In this document: one piece after another, positions 34,501 through 45,972 of the stretch
Layout of the letters: the number at the start of each line of letters is the position of its first letter
Position numbering within the stretch: position 1 is the stretch's first letter
NCBI GenBank assembly: GCA_030248295.1
Contig: JASANH010001170.1
Span: forward strand, 248,001-312,000
Origin: Mesodorylaimus sp. YZB2_4
Lineage: Eukaryota; Nematoda; Enoplea; Dorylaimida; Dorylaimidae
Direction of reading: 5' to 3'
DNA length: 64,000 nucleotides
Notes under the pieces: model-generated
Seen by the model: the letters and a program-made list of their open reading frames with translations, nothing else
The model's database searches: none
Told to the model about the DNA's origin: nothing
Program-made: the position numbers and the translations under genes

Positions 34501-35776
34501 TTCATTACGCTTGGCCTTAGCGTAGATCAGGTGTCAAAATGGCGCATGAAACGAGCGAGATAAGCGGCTTTAAAAAGGCGACGTCGAATTCGGTCAAGCG
34601 TAAATAGCTGGCCATTGGAAAAAGGCTCATTAGAGCCAGGACCACTAATGATCATCCGTTTCCTGCCTTTCGACGCCAGCCCTACGCTTCGATGAGCAGA
34701 GTCGAACTCAATGTACTTGCTGCCCGTTAATCTTCTCCCAAATTGGTCGTGGTCGGGCGAGGTTATGTCCACTTGGTGCAAGAAACGGAGAGCAGCTTAC
34801 TGTAGGCGAGGCAAAGTGCGAGTACGAATGCACATACTTGAGGGGTTAATGGAAAGTTGCATAGAAAATATGATCTTATCCTCTGCAGGAGTATGTACAG
34901 TCGCTAAGCCGCACCTGCGCTATTGTCGCGCCCTCGATACTGTATTGTGCATTGTGAGAGATGACAGCAAATGCGTGCATTATCCTTGTTTGCACCTCTT
35001 TGACACGTTTGGCATTTTGGAATTGACGCATGGCAAGATGGTCGAGCGGAGAGGCCACCTCGGTTACGTAAAACGGTCCTCCCATATTCGAGGAGGTGAC
35101 CCAGGCGCGTATTGAGCACTAATCTAGGCCCACTTATAACACGGGTAATTAACGACGGGTGGCTGAGGAATAATGAAAAACGACCGATCGCCGTGCGTGA
35201 AATCAATGGAATAACACGGCTTGCCTGATTCGCACGTGTTCTCGTAACGAGGCCGAGGCCTGCCAGTGAAAGCCAAGCCTCGGCGGGCACTCCATATTTG
35301 GATCATATTGTGTGTGGTCAAATCGATCAAGGAATGCTCGTCGTGGAGGGCTACTCGGCGTGACACAAAGGACCTCCTAAATGCGCCTGTGCTAATAAAT
35401 TCCTTTTTAGGGCCTTTTTTGTATCCTTCTTTTCATTTGCACCATCGTCCCGTGGCCCCCTTCCCCCTCTCTCGGCCATCGACGCTGGTACTACTGTATT
35501 GACTATCGATGGCGTTGACTCTTGTCGGTGCCTGGTGACAACGGCCGGCTCCAGGAGATCACGTGATCAGGATTGGACCAATAGGAAACCTGTGCAAGTC
35601 CTAATTGGCCGATCCGGATAAAACGACATTTGCCGTCTGACCGTGCCATAAAAGGCAAGGAAGAGGATAAGGCGACTTGATTCATTTTGATTTGTCATTG
35701 TGGTAGGCGGATTGTTGATATTTTGCGAACCATTTGCCACGGAGAAATCTGCTCAGCTTGGAGACACGGTCTCGTC
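31526..35776. other. Gene-poor interval, 4.25 kb, upstream of the nuclear receptor
   Basis: No spliced gene was recognised on either strand. It contains a strong 53-nt hairpin at 32489-32541. The right end shows a TATA-like CCATAAAAGG at about 35645, some 130 bp upstream of the receptor start. Its position, between a membrane-protein gene and a developmental transcription factor, makes it a likely home for cis-regulatory elements, but none can be named from sequence. Confidence 0.5.
32489..32541. ncRNA. Candidate small-RNA hairpin (or short palindrome)
   Basis: GATACATCGCTG at 32489-32500 pairs perfectly with CAGCGATGTATC at 32530-32541. Inside, after two mismatches, GTGAGACC pairs with GGTCTGAC with one mismatch, leaving a 9-nt AAATTTGGT-type loop. 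The fold is 53 nt and almost fully paired, near the lower size of animal pre-miRNA. No seed identity is claimed. Confidence 0.4.
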
Positions 35777-38700
35777 ATGGCTGGAACTTCGAGTAAGTTG
35801 TTGAACTTTGGACCCTAAGCTGCGATTGCTGCTGTTCTTGAAAATACTTTTGGAAGCACTCTAAAGACGCCTGGAACTTTCTGGCTCCAAGTCCCTGTGT
35901 GCCCTTATCCACTGCTCGTTTCGAGTTAAAGTCTTCAAATTAAGATGGCGCGCGATGGAGGAAGGAGAAAAAGGGCGAAAATTTTGGTCGTCACCTCGAC
36001 TCTTTCATGATCAGTTCGCACGATACCCCGTCGTGGTGTGCGGCAGTGAATTAGCCTTTGTCCGCGCTATTAACTTCGAACAACACATTTCGCTACAATG
36101 ACCGTTTTGCTTTCGGAATGGTAACGGTCCGAGGATTTTCTTTTTCATAGTCCTTCCTTCGGTTCATAAACGAATTTTCTTGTGTGCGTTCGACTTTTGC
36201 AAGGTTTCATAGAAGGGAAAGGTGTCTCGTTCGAGTGCGCCGTCCCTCGCGGCGCGTAGATTTCAGTTAATTTTGCATTAAATTGTCGCCGAAAGCCGCC
36301 TCGCCAACCGCCGCCTGATCTTGTTCACCGATTTTATTCAATCGTTTCTTTTCTTTTTTCACTCGTTCGCGTGTTGAGTTCAGTTTCGCGGACGACTGAC
36401 GTTCGAATTAGCATTCGCCGACTCGCCTCCCTTCGCTCAAATTTGCGATATGACTCCTTTTCGTGGACTTGAAGTCTACTGTAACTGCTCACTTCTCTGA
36501 ACTCAGTGCTGGCGTGCACAGAGAGTGGCAAAGGTCTCTGCAAGTGGACGTCGTCATCAGGTGGAGACCTGCCAGGTACACATTCTTCCAACTCAACGAT
36601 TCGACTCTTGGAACAAGCAATGGACCCAAGATGTGCCTTCGTTGGTCGTGACAGTAAGACCTTTGCTTGCTTGTCTTCATGGTTTGCCCTCGTAGCACCT
36701 CTCCTTTCTCTCCAGCTTACAGTTCAGAAATGCAAAACTGTCGATGAGTTACTGATTTCCTTTCTCTTGTAGAGTTTTCCAGAACTAAACTAGCTTCTTG
36801 CATGTCCTGCTTTTAAACATGTACTTTCTGGCTACACAACGCCGAGCGCTTATGCTTGTACATCCGATTGATAGATTATGCTCTGACCTTTTATTTTTGA
36901 GTCTCACCAAGTCAACTGTGTTCCCAGTTTAGAAAAGCCGCATGCCCTCGCTGACCTTGCACTCAGGCCTTTGGTGGCTGATCCTGTACTGCACCCGAGA
37001 ACAGCAATAGAAAAACGGACGGTGTCTCCTGGGAATTGAAAGGGCGCAGCAGACCAGAAGAAAGCCTCTATCTGTATACTGAATAGCCGGGAATGACCTC
37101 AAAACACCCCTCATATGTCTCCCAGGAGGCTGAAGCAACAACCCAAAGCGTTCCTGCTTTTCCTGGAGAGTAGGTCGAGCGGCCAGACCACGTAGGCCAA
37201 GCCCACCTATTACACGTCAGCGCCAGTAAGTGCAGGTTTGAGCAGGAAAGGGGTTCTTTTTCGTAAAATTCCCAAGCTGGTCACAAATAACTGCACAAAC
37301 ACAGTTGAACTACAGTAATCTAGAAAAGGCTTCCTGCTCTTTCGAAATCGAATTGGGCGCCTCGCAATCGCCTCTTTTCCAAATGGCGTCCGTACTAGCC
37401 GGGGGCATCTTCCTTTTTGTGCTATATTGCGAGCTAGGTCCAATAGTCGCATGGTCAGAGTCGGGGGCGGTTGTCATATTAGACGAGACGTAATCGTGAC
37501 GGGGCGTCGATATTATTATTTGCCACAAGGTCTCACTTGGACTTTAATAATAATCGTCGTCCTTTGGTCTCGTTGCTCGTCAAAAAGTGTCCGCCCCTCT
37601 TCGGAAACGACTATGACCGCGGGCGGTGTGCCGAGACGAGCAATGCCTGGTATTGAAGTTCAGAAGCGATTTCTCGATTCAAGCACATGATTGAAAAGGG
37701 AACGGCTATTAGTCAAACAAATCAATTCTACGTCCCTAAAATTCACAGACGTAGTGCAAACATTGATGGGGGCCTTAAATGGCGAGCACACATTGGAGGG
37801 TGTCGACTAATTGCTTTCACCAGATGGCTTACTGTAGCGCCTACCCTTTTAGGTCGCATCCTTTTGGACATACCTTGCAAAGTATGCCAGGACCATTCAT
37901 CCGGAAAACACTACGGCATTTTCGCCTGTGACGGATGCGCTGGCTTTTTTAAGGTAGGAAAAATGGAGAGCAAATTAAGAATGCCGTTGGTGAAGTGATC
38001 TTTTGTGATTGCAGAGATCGATACGTCGAAATCGTCAGTACGTGTGCAAAGCCCGTGGAAGCACGCAAGAAGGCTATTGCCTTGTGGATAAGACGCACAG
38101 GAATCAATGCAGGGCGTGTCGATTGTCGAAATGCCTTCAAGTGGGCATGAATAAGGACGGTAGGTGCTCATAGTCTTTTATTGTAAAGGATTATGGGACA
38201 GATTTATGGAAGACTATCGGAGGTGCGGGCTACCAGTGGGGGTTCCGGACAAGAGACTGCATGGCTCCAGTGTTCTCAGCAGTTTCGCTCGACCTGGACA
38301 GCACAAAGCGGAGTGTTGTCCATTCATCAATGGGAGGCTTTTGTAAGAAAGAGAGACCACCCTGTATCGACCTCCGTGCTAACTAATTTCACTTCATTGC
38401 TTGACAAGCGTTTTGTATTGCTTAAAGCAGTCCAACACGAGCGCGGACCACGCAATTCGACTCTTCGTCGTCAAATGGCATTGTACTTCAAACCCGACAT
38501 GCACGCCAGTACCGGAAGTGAATCGACCACCATCAATGGTTCACCCTCGTCTTACTGTAGCCCTACGGCATCGAATGGATCTTCTTTGAGACCATCGCAG
38601 CCACCATCGTCATCCTTCTCCGCTATGGGACTCTTAAATCCAGCTGCACCACATCCGATGTTCGGACCAGCACCACCAGCTCCCTTTTTCGCCATGATGC

Positions 38701-39868
38701 CGTCATTGCCCTTTCTAACATCGCTGGGTGGCGTGGATCCGAGTGGTGCGCGAATGATGCCGTTTTCGATGGGTTCCGGTCAATTCGGACCACCAGGGTC
38801 CATATTCTCATTGGCTGGTGGTCCTAGACCGACCAGTTCCGGTGCGGCTCCAATGACGGCCATGTCGCTACCGACTATTCCGAATCCGCTACGGGTAAGC
38901 TTTTTAAAGTTCGGTTCTCATATTTTATAGACAACGACAGTTCTAATTTTTCAGATTGAAAATATGATCAGCAGGAATGGGCGCGCTGGCGAAAGCGAAG
39001 GAAACCCTCACGCATCGGAGCCCTTGAAAGAACAAGCTGCTCGTCTTCTCTTCGTTGCCATCAACTGGCCCAAATCAGTAGCGCAATTTTCATCTATGCC
39101 ATTGACGGAACAGGTACACATCCCTCCGCCCATGCTCTTTTTTAAACCGAGGTTAAAATTCTTCTTTTCAGCTTACAATCATGAAAAACTGCTGGTGCGA
39201 TCTATTCCTGCTAGCAGCAGCACAATTCGGTTTATTGAACGATGAAAACACTTGGAACGAGCTGATTGATAATGTGGAGAAATGCGAACGTCGAACAAAT
39301 AGGAAAGGATCGGACGAGGAGAGCAATGAGAGTAGCAGCACGAATGCCAGTGCTTCGATGACCAGAGAAGAGCTGAAATCGATTCGATCAATACTCAGTC
39401 AATTTCAGCAGGCCAATGCCGATGCGGTCGAGTACTCGTGTCTGCGTTCGGTCATTTTGTTAAAGTCAGGTATGTCCTGGTTTTGGGTTAGGCATAGAAC
39501 GGTGGTGACCTGGGCGTGGTGACGAGTCATATTCTTCTCATGCGCAGCACCAAAGGCCTCTCATTAGTGAGACTTTATTTTCAGACACCAGAGCCGCTGA
39601 CCAAATTCAAATGACGATGGCGCGTTATCAGCAGCTTCAATATCCCACTCAGCCATTTCGATGTCTCAAGTTGCTTATGCTTCTTCCCACTCTGAAATCT
39701 GTGTCAGTGGACATTGTGGAACGTCTATTTTTCAAGGAGACCATAGGCGATGTGTCCATGGCAAGACTAGTATGCGACTTGTACAGTGGCCAGGACCCGA
39801 CCACGGCCGGTGGACCCCAGCAATCGCCATTGAACGCGTCGAGAGCCAGCACGTCCTCCGACTCATAA
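35777..39868 (+). CDS. Tailless/TLX-type nuclear receptor (NR2E)
   Basis: Orphan nuclear receptor transcription factor. Eight exons (35777-35792, 36507-36575, 37853-37953, 38015-38159, 38428-38894, 38955-39113, 39172-39469, 39585-39868) total 1,539 nt, 512 aa, with every junction in phase. The DNA-binding domain runs [57 protein letters not shown] and [19 protein letters not shown]. The P-box CDGCAG is the tailless type. A long Ser/Pro hinge follows, then the ligand-binding domain: [36 protein letters not shown] and [21 protein letters not shown] Ser-rich insert ([12 protein letters not shown]) splits the ligand-binding domain. The 16-nt first exon and long upstream introns suggest dispersed regulation. 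Tailless rather than NR2E3/Dsf is favoured by the DNA-binding domain. Confidence 0.92.
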
Positions 39869-40294
39869 GTAGTGAGTAATATGGTGACAGATAGAAAGGA
39901 ACTAAACCTGAGTGACCAGTCGAGAGAAACTATTCTATATTGGTCGAAAGTGACCTATCCCTTGGTCGTTTTATGTAAAATGTAAAAACATGATATTTTG
40001 ATGCCAGATAATCTTGCCCAAAGCAGTATGAGTACATTGTTTGCCCTAACAATATGTATTTTCTGTATTTTTATATGCTATATCAGTAAACGAAAGAGCA
40101 TGGGTAACAGAAGTGTCATAAAATCTGTGCAGGAAGACATGTAATTTGCATCAGTGAACATCAGTGAGCTCGCGCCCACACTTTACATTTCCGTCTTACA
40201 GTTCGAACTAACGAACGAGCCAGGTTAGTCGTTTTGCTGACGTGTTATCGTGCGGTCGAGTCGAAGCACTAAATCGATCGTTCCACAGTCGAGC
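39869..40294. other. 3' flank of nuclear receptor and 5' region of next gene
   Basis: No ORF. AT-rich after the receptor stop. A GTTAGT...TTCCACAG pair at about 40225-40288 could be a 5' UTR intron of the next gene. Confidence 0.4.
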
Positions 40295-41017
40295 ATGGTC
40301 CTGTTCCTGATCGGCGCTGGCGTGACTTTCTACGCGGTACGCGAGCTCGTGCGTCTGTGGCACGAACCCGACAATGTGCACTGGGTCGGGCCGCTGAATC
40401 CGGAACCGGAAGATTTGGAACTCGAACCCGAGCTGCACCCTGGCGCCGACGCCCACGGCAAGGACGATGGACACGGGCACGGCAAGGACGACGGGCACGG
40501 ACACGGAGCGAAGGCGCCGTCGACGAAGGACTCGAAGCAGAGGCCCAAGTGCACGTACTGGAATTTGCACACTACGTTCGAGAAACCCATCATCACGCCG
40601 GTCAGCTGCTGCGGTCCCCTTCCCAGTGAGCAAGCCAAACCGGGCCCGCCAGCCATGAGCAGGTTCGACGCGACGGCCAAGTTGATCGAGGCGTTGCCCA
40701 AGGAAGTGCGCGACCTCGTTTTCCAAGAAGCCGAGAAGATCGAGAAGACGCAACGACAGTCGAATGCATTGGCCAAGTTCGTCGACGACCTGCCACCAGC
40801 TCCTTCCGCCGACAAAACCAACGATGACCAGGAACCAGACGCCGCCACACTGGCTGCTCTCCTGACCAAAGGCCCCGAGCAACAGTCTCCAGCCGCTTTG
40901 ACCGCCGAGTCGCCTTCTTCCGCTCCAACTACACCCCCGGCACCCCCGGCACCCCCGGCTCCCCCGGCCCCGGCACCCCAGGCACCCCCAGCCGAGGAGG
41001 AAAAGAAAAAAGAGTGA
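40295..41017 (+). CDS. Intronless membrane-anchored low-complexity protein, lineage-specific
   Basis: A single 240-codon frame from the ATG at 40295, chosen because MVLFLIGAGVTFYAVRELVR forms a signal-anchor or signal peptide and a CAG acceptor-like site lies just upstream; an in-frame ATG-less extension to 40250 is possible. Then an acidic EPEDLELEPELH segment, a tandem GKDDGHGHGKDDGHGHG stretch that could bind metal, a globular part with CTYWNLHTTFEKPIITPVSC and a helical LPKEVRDLVFQEAEKIEK, and a Pro/Ala repeat ending EEEKKKE. The segment is far more GC-rich than its neighbours and uses G/C-ending codons heavily. I recognise no family. Confidence 0.6.
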   Translation: MVLFLIGAGVTFYAVRELVRLWHEPDNVHWVGPLNPEPEDLELEPELHPGADAHGKDDGHGHGKDDGHGHGAKAPSTKDSKQRPKCTYWNLHTTFEKPIITPVSCCGPLPSEQAKPGPPAMSRFDATAKLIEALPKEVRDLVFQEAEKIEKTQRQSNALAKFVDDLPPAPSADKTNDDQEPDAATLAALLTKGPEQQSPAALTAESPSSAPTTPPAPPAPPAPPAPAPQAPPAEEEKKKE

Positions 41018-43010
41018 TCGCGTGAACCAGCTTGCTCTACTCATGCCCGCATCTTACTTGCCATGTCTTTTGCCCTTGTGCTCGATGATGCTTGTTTACG
41101 GTTATGGTGAAGCGTGAATGTATTTTGCAGTGATCGGCACTAAGACTTTGATCGCGAAGCGAGCTAGTGCACTGTAAACTACCGATTACATGATCATAAT
41201 GCGCAGTCTGGGGCCGCTCAAATGTACCAGAACTAGTCGTATACCCAGCGTATGTCTCGACCATGAGAAACACCAGTACCTACAGTAAGTAGCAACGGTT
41301 AGTAATGGCTACTTGAAGAACCAGTAAAGAGAAACTGTAACCACACCCAATTTACTAGGAGCCGCACCCAGCATAGATAGAAGCAGTACTGACCCATAGA
41401 CAACCAAGAAGGCGCCTTATATATCCCAGAACTAGTCATTTAGGTCATTTAGGTGCATTAGTCCTATCTATCGCCAGCCGTTGGGGGAAAGAAAGTCCCA
41501 ATAATTTTTATATTAGCTCAAGCTGCGTAAATCAACGTACGCATTGTATGTATAAGCACGGTTGCGTATGCGTATATGCATACACCAGGTGGTTCGCACT
41601 CAAATTTCAATGCGCATACACAAAGTTTGGGTACCTATGCGTATTTTATACGCAACCAACCAGCTGTAGCAGAAAACGCCAGTGGCCTGAGATAAAAAAG
41701 CCCAGTAAAAGCCCTATTCGAGTCGACTCGACTTCGAGCCTTCGTTTTCGGCTTCTCTGCCCATGGTGAGGCCATCTTCGTTGACTCCGCCATGTTCTGG
41801 ACGGAAATATTGTTCTGAAAGGCGCCTCTCGAGACTGCACGGACTCCTGTTGGGAGAGCAGGCCGTCCTACTTGCTTTTGAAGTCAGCCTTGAAGCTTTA
41901 AAATGATCTGCCTTTCAAACAGTTTGCTTTACTTCGAAGATGCTTCCAACCCTTTTTTAAATAACTAGATGGTCTTTATATTGTGTCTTATACTTTCATT
42001 GCAATGCACCCTCGTTTCTATTGTATATGGAATAAACGTTTTAAATTTTTTGGCAAAAAATTGACTTGGTTCCCTGGTACGCCTGCGGCACTTCAAACCC
42101 GTTTCGCCTATAGCTGGTCAGCAGTCATGATATTGCCCAGGGTACTGGGCGAGTCACCCATAGCCGGGTGTGCAAGGTTTGCTAAATCGATCATTTCCCA
42201 CTCTGTGAGAACAGACATTTGACTCTGACTCTCTCTTCTGACAGCTGTGAGAACGGTCCTACTATACGTATAAAGTGCTGTCCCCAGTGGAAATACATAC
42301 TGCAGAACTGCGGTCTCCAAGATTACTTGCGCCTAAACACATCGATGAGCCATCGAAGCCCCTGGTCAAATATAGGCCATTGATTTGCAGTGCCCCAGGC
42401 AATTTGCAGGAACTCACCTCCTGCGTGGTGAACTCACTTCCAGTCCACTTGGCGCCCACCCGTCTACACACCCCCTTCTGGTAGTCTTGGACGTCCTAGA
42501 TCAACGTTTTGCTTGTTATCTGCAGAAACATTCTAATACAGACCGCACGACCTCATCGCCATTATAACTATGAGTCACCTATCATCAAACGATTACACAG
42601 CCTTCTTCTTGTCCTTGTCTTCGGTCACAGGCGTCGTCGCTTTCGATTGCGTCAGAAGCATGATCCCCAAAGTGGACATTGCAGCTTGCTACAACCTGGC
42701 TGACTACTACTCCGCCTTCAATTCTGGGTCCGCATCCTGCTCCTTCCTCCACGCACGATAGTGCGCCAATAAAAATTTGAGCTCGCGCTTTTTTACAGTA
42801 AGTAGCAAAAAGCAGTGCACCATTTGTGCGCTCCTGGGCGCCCGACCGTCTGTCGCCTGACTTGCTCGATTTCAGCCAAACAGGCGCCTGACCGTTTGAC
42901 CATCAAAACTGGCCAATTAACATTGGGAATTCCGTTAGTTTAGAATTTTAAACGAATAATTTTTTCTTTCCTTTGTTCAATGAATCTTCATTGACACGTC
43001 GGCTTCAAAA
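41018..43010. other. Intergenic, 2 kb, no gene recognised
   Basis: Short open frames only. The stretch 41540-41660 is full of CGTATGCATAC-type short palindromes. A signal-peptide exon for the BMP receptor may lie in here (see that entry), but no candidate is convincing. Confidence 0.45.
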
Positions 43011-45552
43011 ATGAGCCGTAACAAATCGGCATTTACGAAAACCGTCCTTTGTTTTTGCAATGACGAGATCGGTTGTTCGGATAATCAAACCTGTCGAACG
43101 GTTCCAGGCGCAGAATGCTTTCATTTTATCGAAGATGTTTTCGATGAAGAGGCGAAGACGATTCAAACACAGCATTCTTATGGATGCTTGCCGCCGGAAG
43201 AAGGTGGATCTCTGATGCAGGTGAGTTGGTCTGCGTTTTGTGTAAACCCTATGATGATTTGTTGGGCTGTCCGTGTGGATTCACCGTGTAGCATAGTCCA
43301 CTAAGAGTTTATCTTGTATCTATATAACTGGCTGACTATGTGAAATCGTTAGGTTGGCTCATTGGTTGACAATATTGTATACAGGTGGCAGCTAAGTATA
43401 GATGAGCCTACTGTACCTATGCTATTACCAGAAATTATCAAAATTTCGTCAACAAGGTTCTCAAAAGCGCCTAAAAAGTCTGTAAAAACAAGAATAACTC
43501 CACTGGGAACATGATTGTACAATAGGAGGAACTATTCACATGGATGTTGCAATTGCTGCAAATATAGTTGCACTAATTGAGGGATGCGTTTTATGGCCCC
43601 CTATACCCACGTAAAGATAGCAGTTTGATCTTTTTTTCGCCTAACAGACTGCTATTCTATCACCATCTTAACTTACCTTGATGGCGTTACCTAAGTATCG
43701 TATAGAAATTTGTCTCTGTTGCAGTGCAAGTCTGGCCTCTCGCCTCATATCACGCCGAAAGGAATTGCCTGTTGCTCGGATTACGATTTATGCAATCTTA
43801 ATATCACGGCGGAATATCAGTATTTTGGAACGCCTCCCACTAGTAAGCCATATTTTCAGGCTTTTCCCTTCTTTCTCTGCGGTGGATTGGCCTTTGGGTT
43901 GCTAGATCGTTGTCTCTGTTTATGATGTGCAAAGATTTAAATAATCCTGTTTTTGATTTTCAGCCTTTGAAAAAGGTACAATTGATTCGCAGTACAGCAC
44001 GGTCGTTATTACTTTAGCCTCGTGCCTCATCTTTGTCTTGATCCTCATCGCAGCAGTTGTTGCATTTTGTTTGTAAGTCAATCGCAAGGTGTATTTTGTG
44101 ATGATGTCAATGCCGTCATCCATTTTAGGTATAAACAAAAGAAGTTCGGCAAGAAACAATGGTCGATTCGAGCGACTGATGTGCACGATGCTTTGTTGGG
44201 ACACGGAGGGAAATCGGCGGAGCACTCTGACCCGTACGCATCCTACAGTGGTAATGGCTCATTAATCGATCAGAGTTCAGGAAGCGGTTCTGGCATGCCG
44301 CAATTGGTGCAACGTACCATCGCGCGTCAACTGAGTTTGGAGAAGAATGTGGGCAAAGGTCGATTTGGTGAAGTCTTCATGGGCCATTGGAATGGAGACG
44401 TGGTCGCTGTAAAAGTCTTCCAAACAACTGACGAAATGTCGTGGAAACGGGAAAAGGAAATTTATCAAACAATGATGCTGCGACATGAAAATATTCTCTG
44501 TAAGTTCCGTAGACTTAAGTTGCTCGAATCAAGACTTTTTGGGTATATTGTGCCAGATTCGGACTTATATATTTTTCTTACCTGTCCGACTTAAAAAATT
44601 TTTCGGTTCTCCCTAAACGACATAAGTGCCAATTTTTGTTCTTTTCCAGGCTTTATCGCTGCTGACATTGGCGGCACTGGTGGGACGACGCAGATGCTGC
44701 TGATAACGGATTATCACGAGCATGGTTCGTTACACGATTATCTGAAGACGCATACGTTGGACTACGAGGCCACTTGTCGCTTGGCCTATACCGCGGCTGC
44801 CGGCCTGTCTCATTTGCACGTTGAGATCACTGGGACTGAAGGTAAGCAAGCTTGGTATATCTCATTATCGTAGTCGTCACAATGCTGATTTTTAAAGGGA
44901 AACCTGGAATCGCTCATCGTGACATAAAGAGCAAGAACATATTGGTCAAGGCCGGCGGTGTATGCGTTATTGCCGATTTTGGTTTAGCAGTCCGTCACGT
45001 CAGCGTGAAAGGAGAATTGGATATAATGCCAAATCCGCGTCAAGGAACGATCCGTTACATGGCACCGGAAGTGTTGAACAAGACGATCAACAGAAACGAA
45101 TTCGAAGCTTACAAACAGGCCGACATGTACGCCTTCGGTTTGGTGCTGTGGGAAATTGCGAGTCGTTGCTCTGGACGAGGTAGAAGAGCGGAGAAATTTC
45201 GATGAGTCAGCTTATAATGTTCTTCTATGTAGGTAATCTGGAACCTTGCTCGTATAAAGTGCCATACGAAGGCATGGTGCCATCGGATCCAAGTTTCGAG
45301 ACCATGCGCGACTTGGTGTGCAAAATGGGCGATCGCGAGGGTTGCAGACCACCAATTTACAAATATTGGTTGGGCGATGTGGTGTTGACCGAATTCGCCG
45401 TACGTATGGAAGAATGTTGGCACGGGAATCCGCATAACCGCCTGACGGCGTTGAACGTAAAAAAGAAATTGGCTGATTTGAGAGAAGTGGCTAAAACGTG
45501 CATGAGAAATGCTACGCCCTCCGCTCCCCCTGCGCTTTACGAAATCGTTTAA
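43011..45552 (+). CDS. BMP-type (type I) TGF-beta receptor serine/threonine kinase
   Basis: Type I receptor that phosphorylates R-SMADs. The Cys-rich ectodomain runs from [20 protein letters not shown] to [13 protein letters not shown] membrane segment ([19 protein letters not shown]) follows, then the GS box [18 protein letters not shown] and the kinase: [43 protein letters not shown] and [10 protein letters not shown]. The L45 loop [13 protein letters not shown] resembles BMPR1/Thickveins rather than activin/TGF-beta receptors, so SMAD1/5-class signalling is predicted. The usual Leu-Pro of the GS region is Met-Pro. The first exon here (43011-43220) starts right at the ectodomain with no signal peptide; an upstream exon is probably missing from this model. 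Seven or more exons. Confidence 0.92.
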
Positions 45553-45972
45553 ATACGTTTTCCTCCTGGGCCTTCGAACTCGTTCTTATGTTAATCGGGT
45601 TTATTGTATTTTTATGGTAGTTAGGGTGTGAGTATTCAAAGTTAAGTTGTAAGATGAGGTGACCCATTTTCGAACTTGTTTTTTCGCGATGCCTCTGTTT
45701 ATTTTTGGATCTTTTTTGAGTTAGGCCTTTGCTTTTTTGTGTGCCTTTTTATGCAGTTCTGTGCAGGGAAATCAGTTGCATTGTATACATACATTATTGG
45801 ATTGGACTATGTACTTTGGATATGCAAATTTGCTGTGCACTTAGGGGATGCATTATGTTTCGTGTATGGTATGTTGTAAAGTGATGTTTTGATTATCTTT
45901 CACAAACTTAAAAATTAAAACCCCAAAATAGAATACCCAACCAGGGAGACCTGCATATTATCACAGATGGGG
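45553..45972. other. Convergent 3' flanks of BMP receptor and P5B ATPase
   Basis: AT-rich intergenic sequence between two stop codons in opposite orientation. The 67-codon frame at 45676 is T-rich and unlikely to be coding. Confidence 0.5.

Noticed and set aside
34711..35115. 134-codon plus-strand ORF upstream of the nuclear receptor
   Set aside because: No recognisable domain and no coding-like conservation pattern; neighbouring frames are similarly open.
40208..41044. 278-codon open frame on the minus strand
   Set aside because: It is antisense to the GC-rich intronless gene and is produced by its G/C-ending codons; its translation is Gly/Arg/Trp-rich with no motif.
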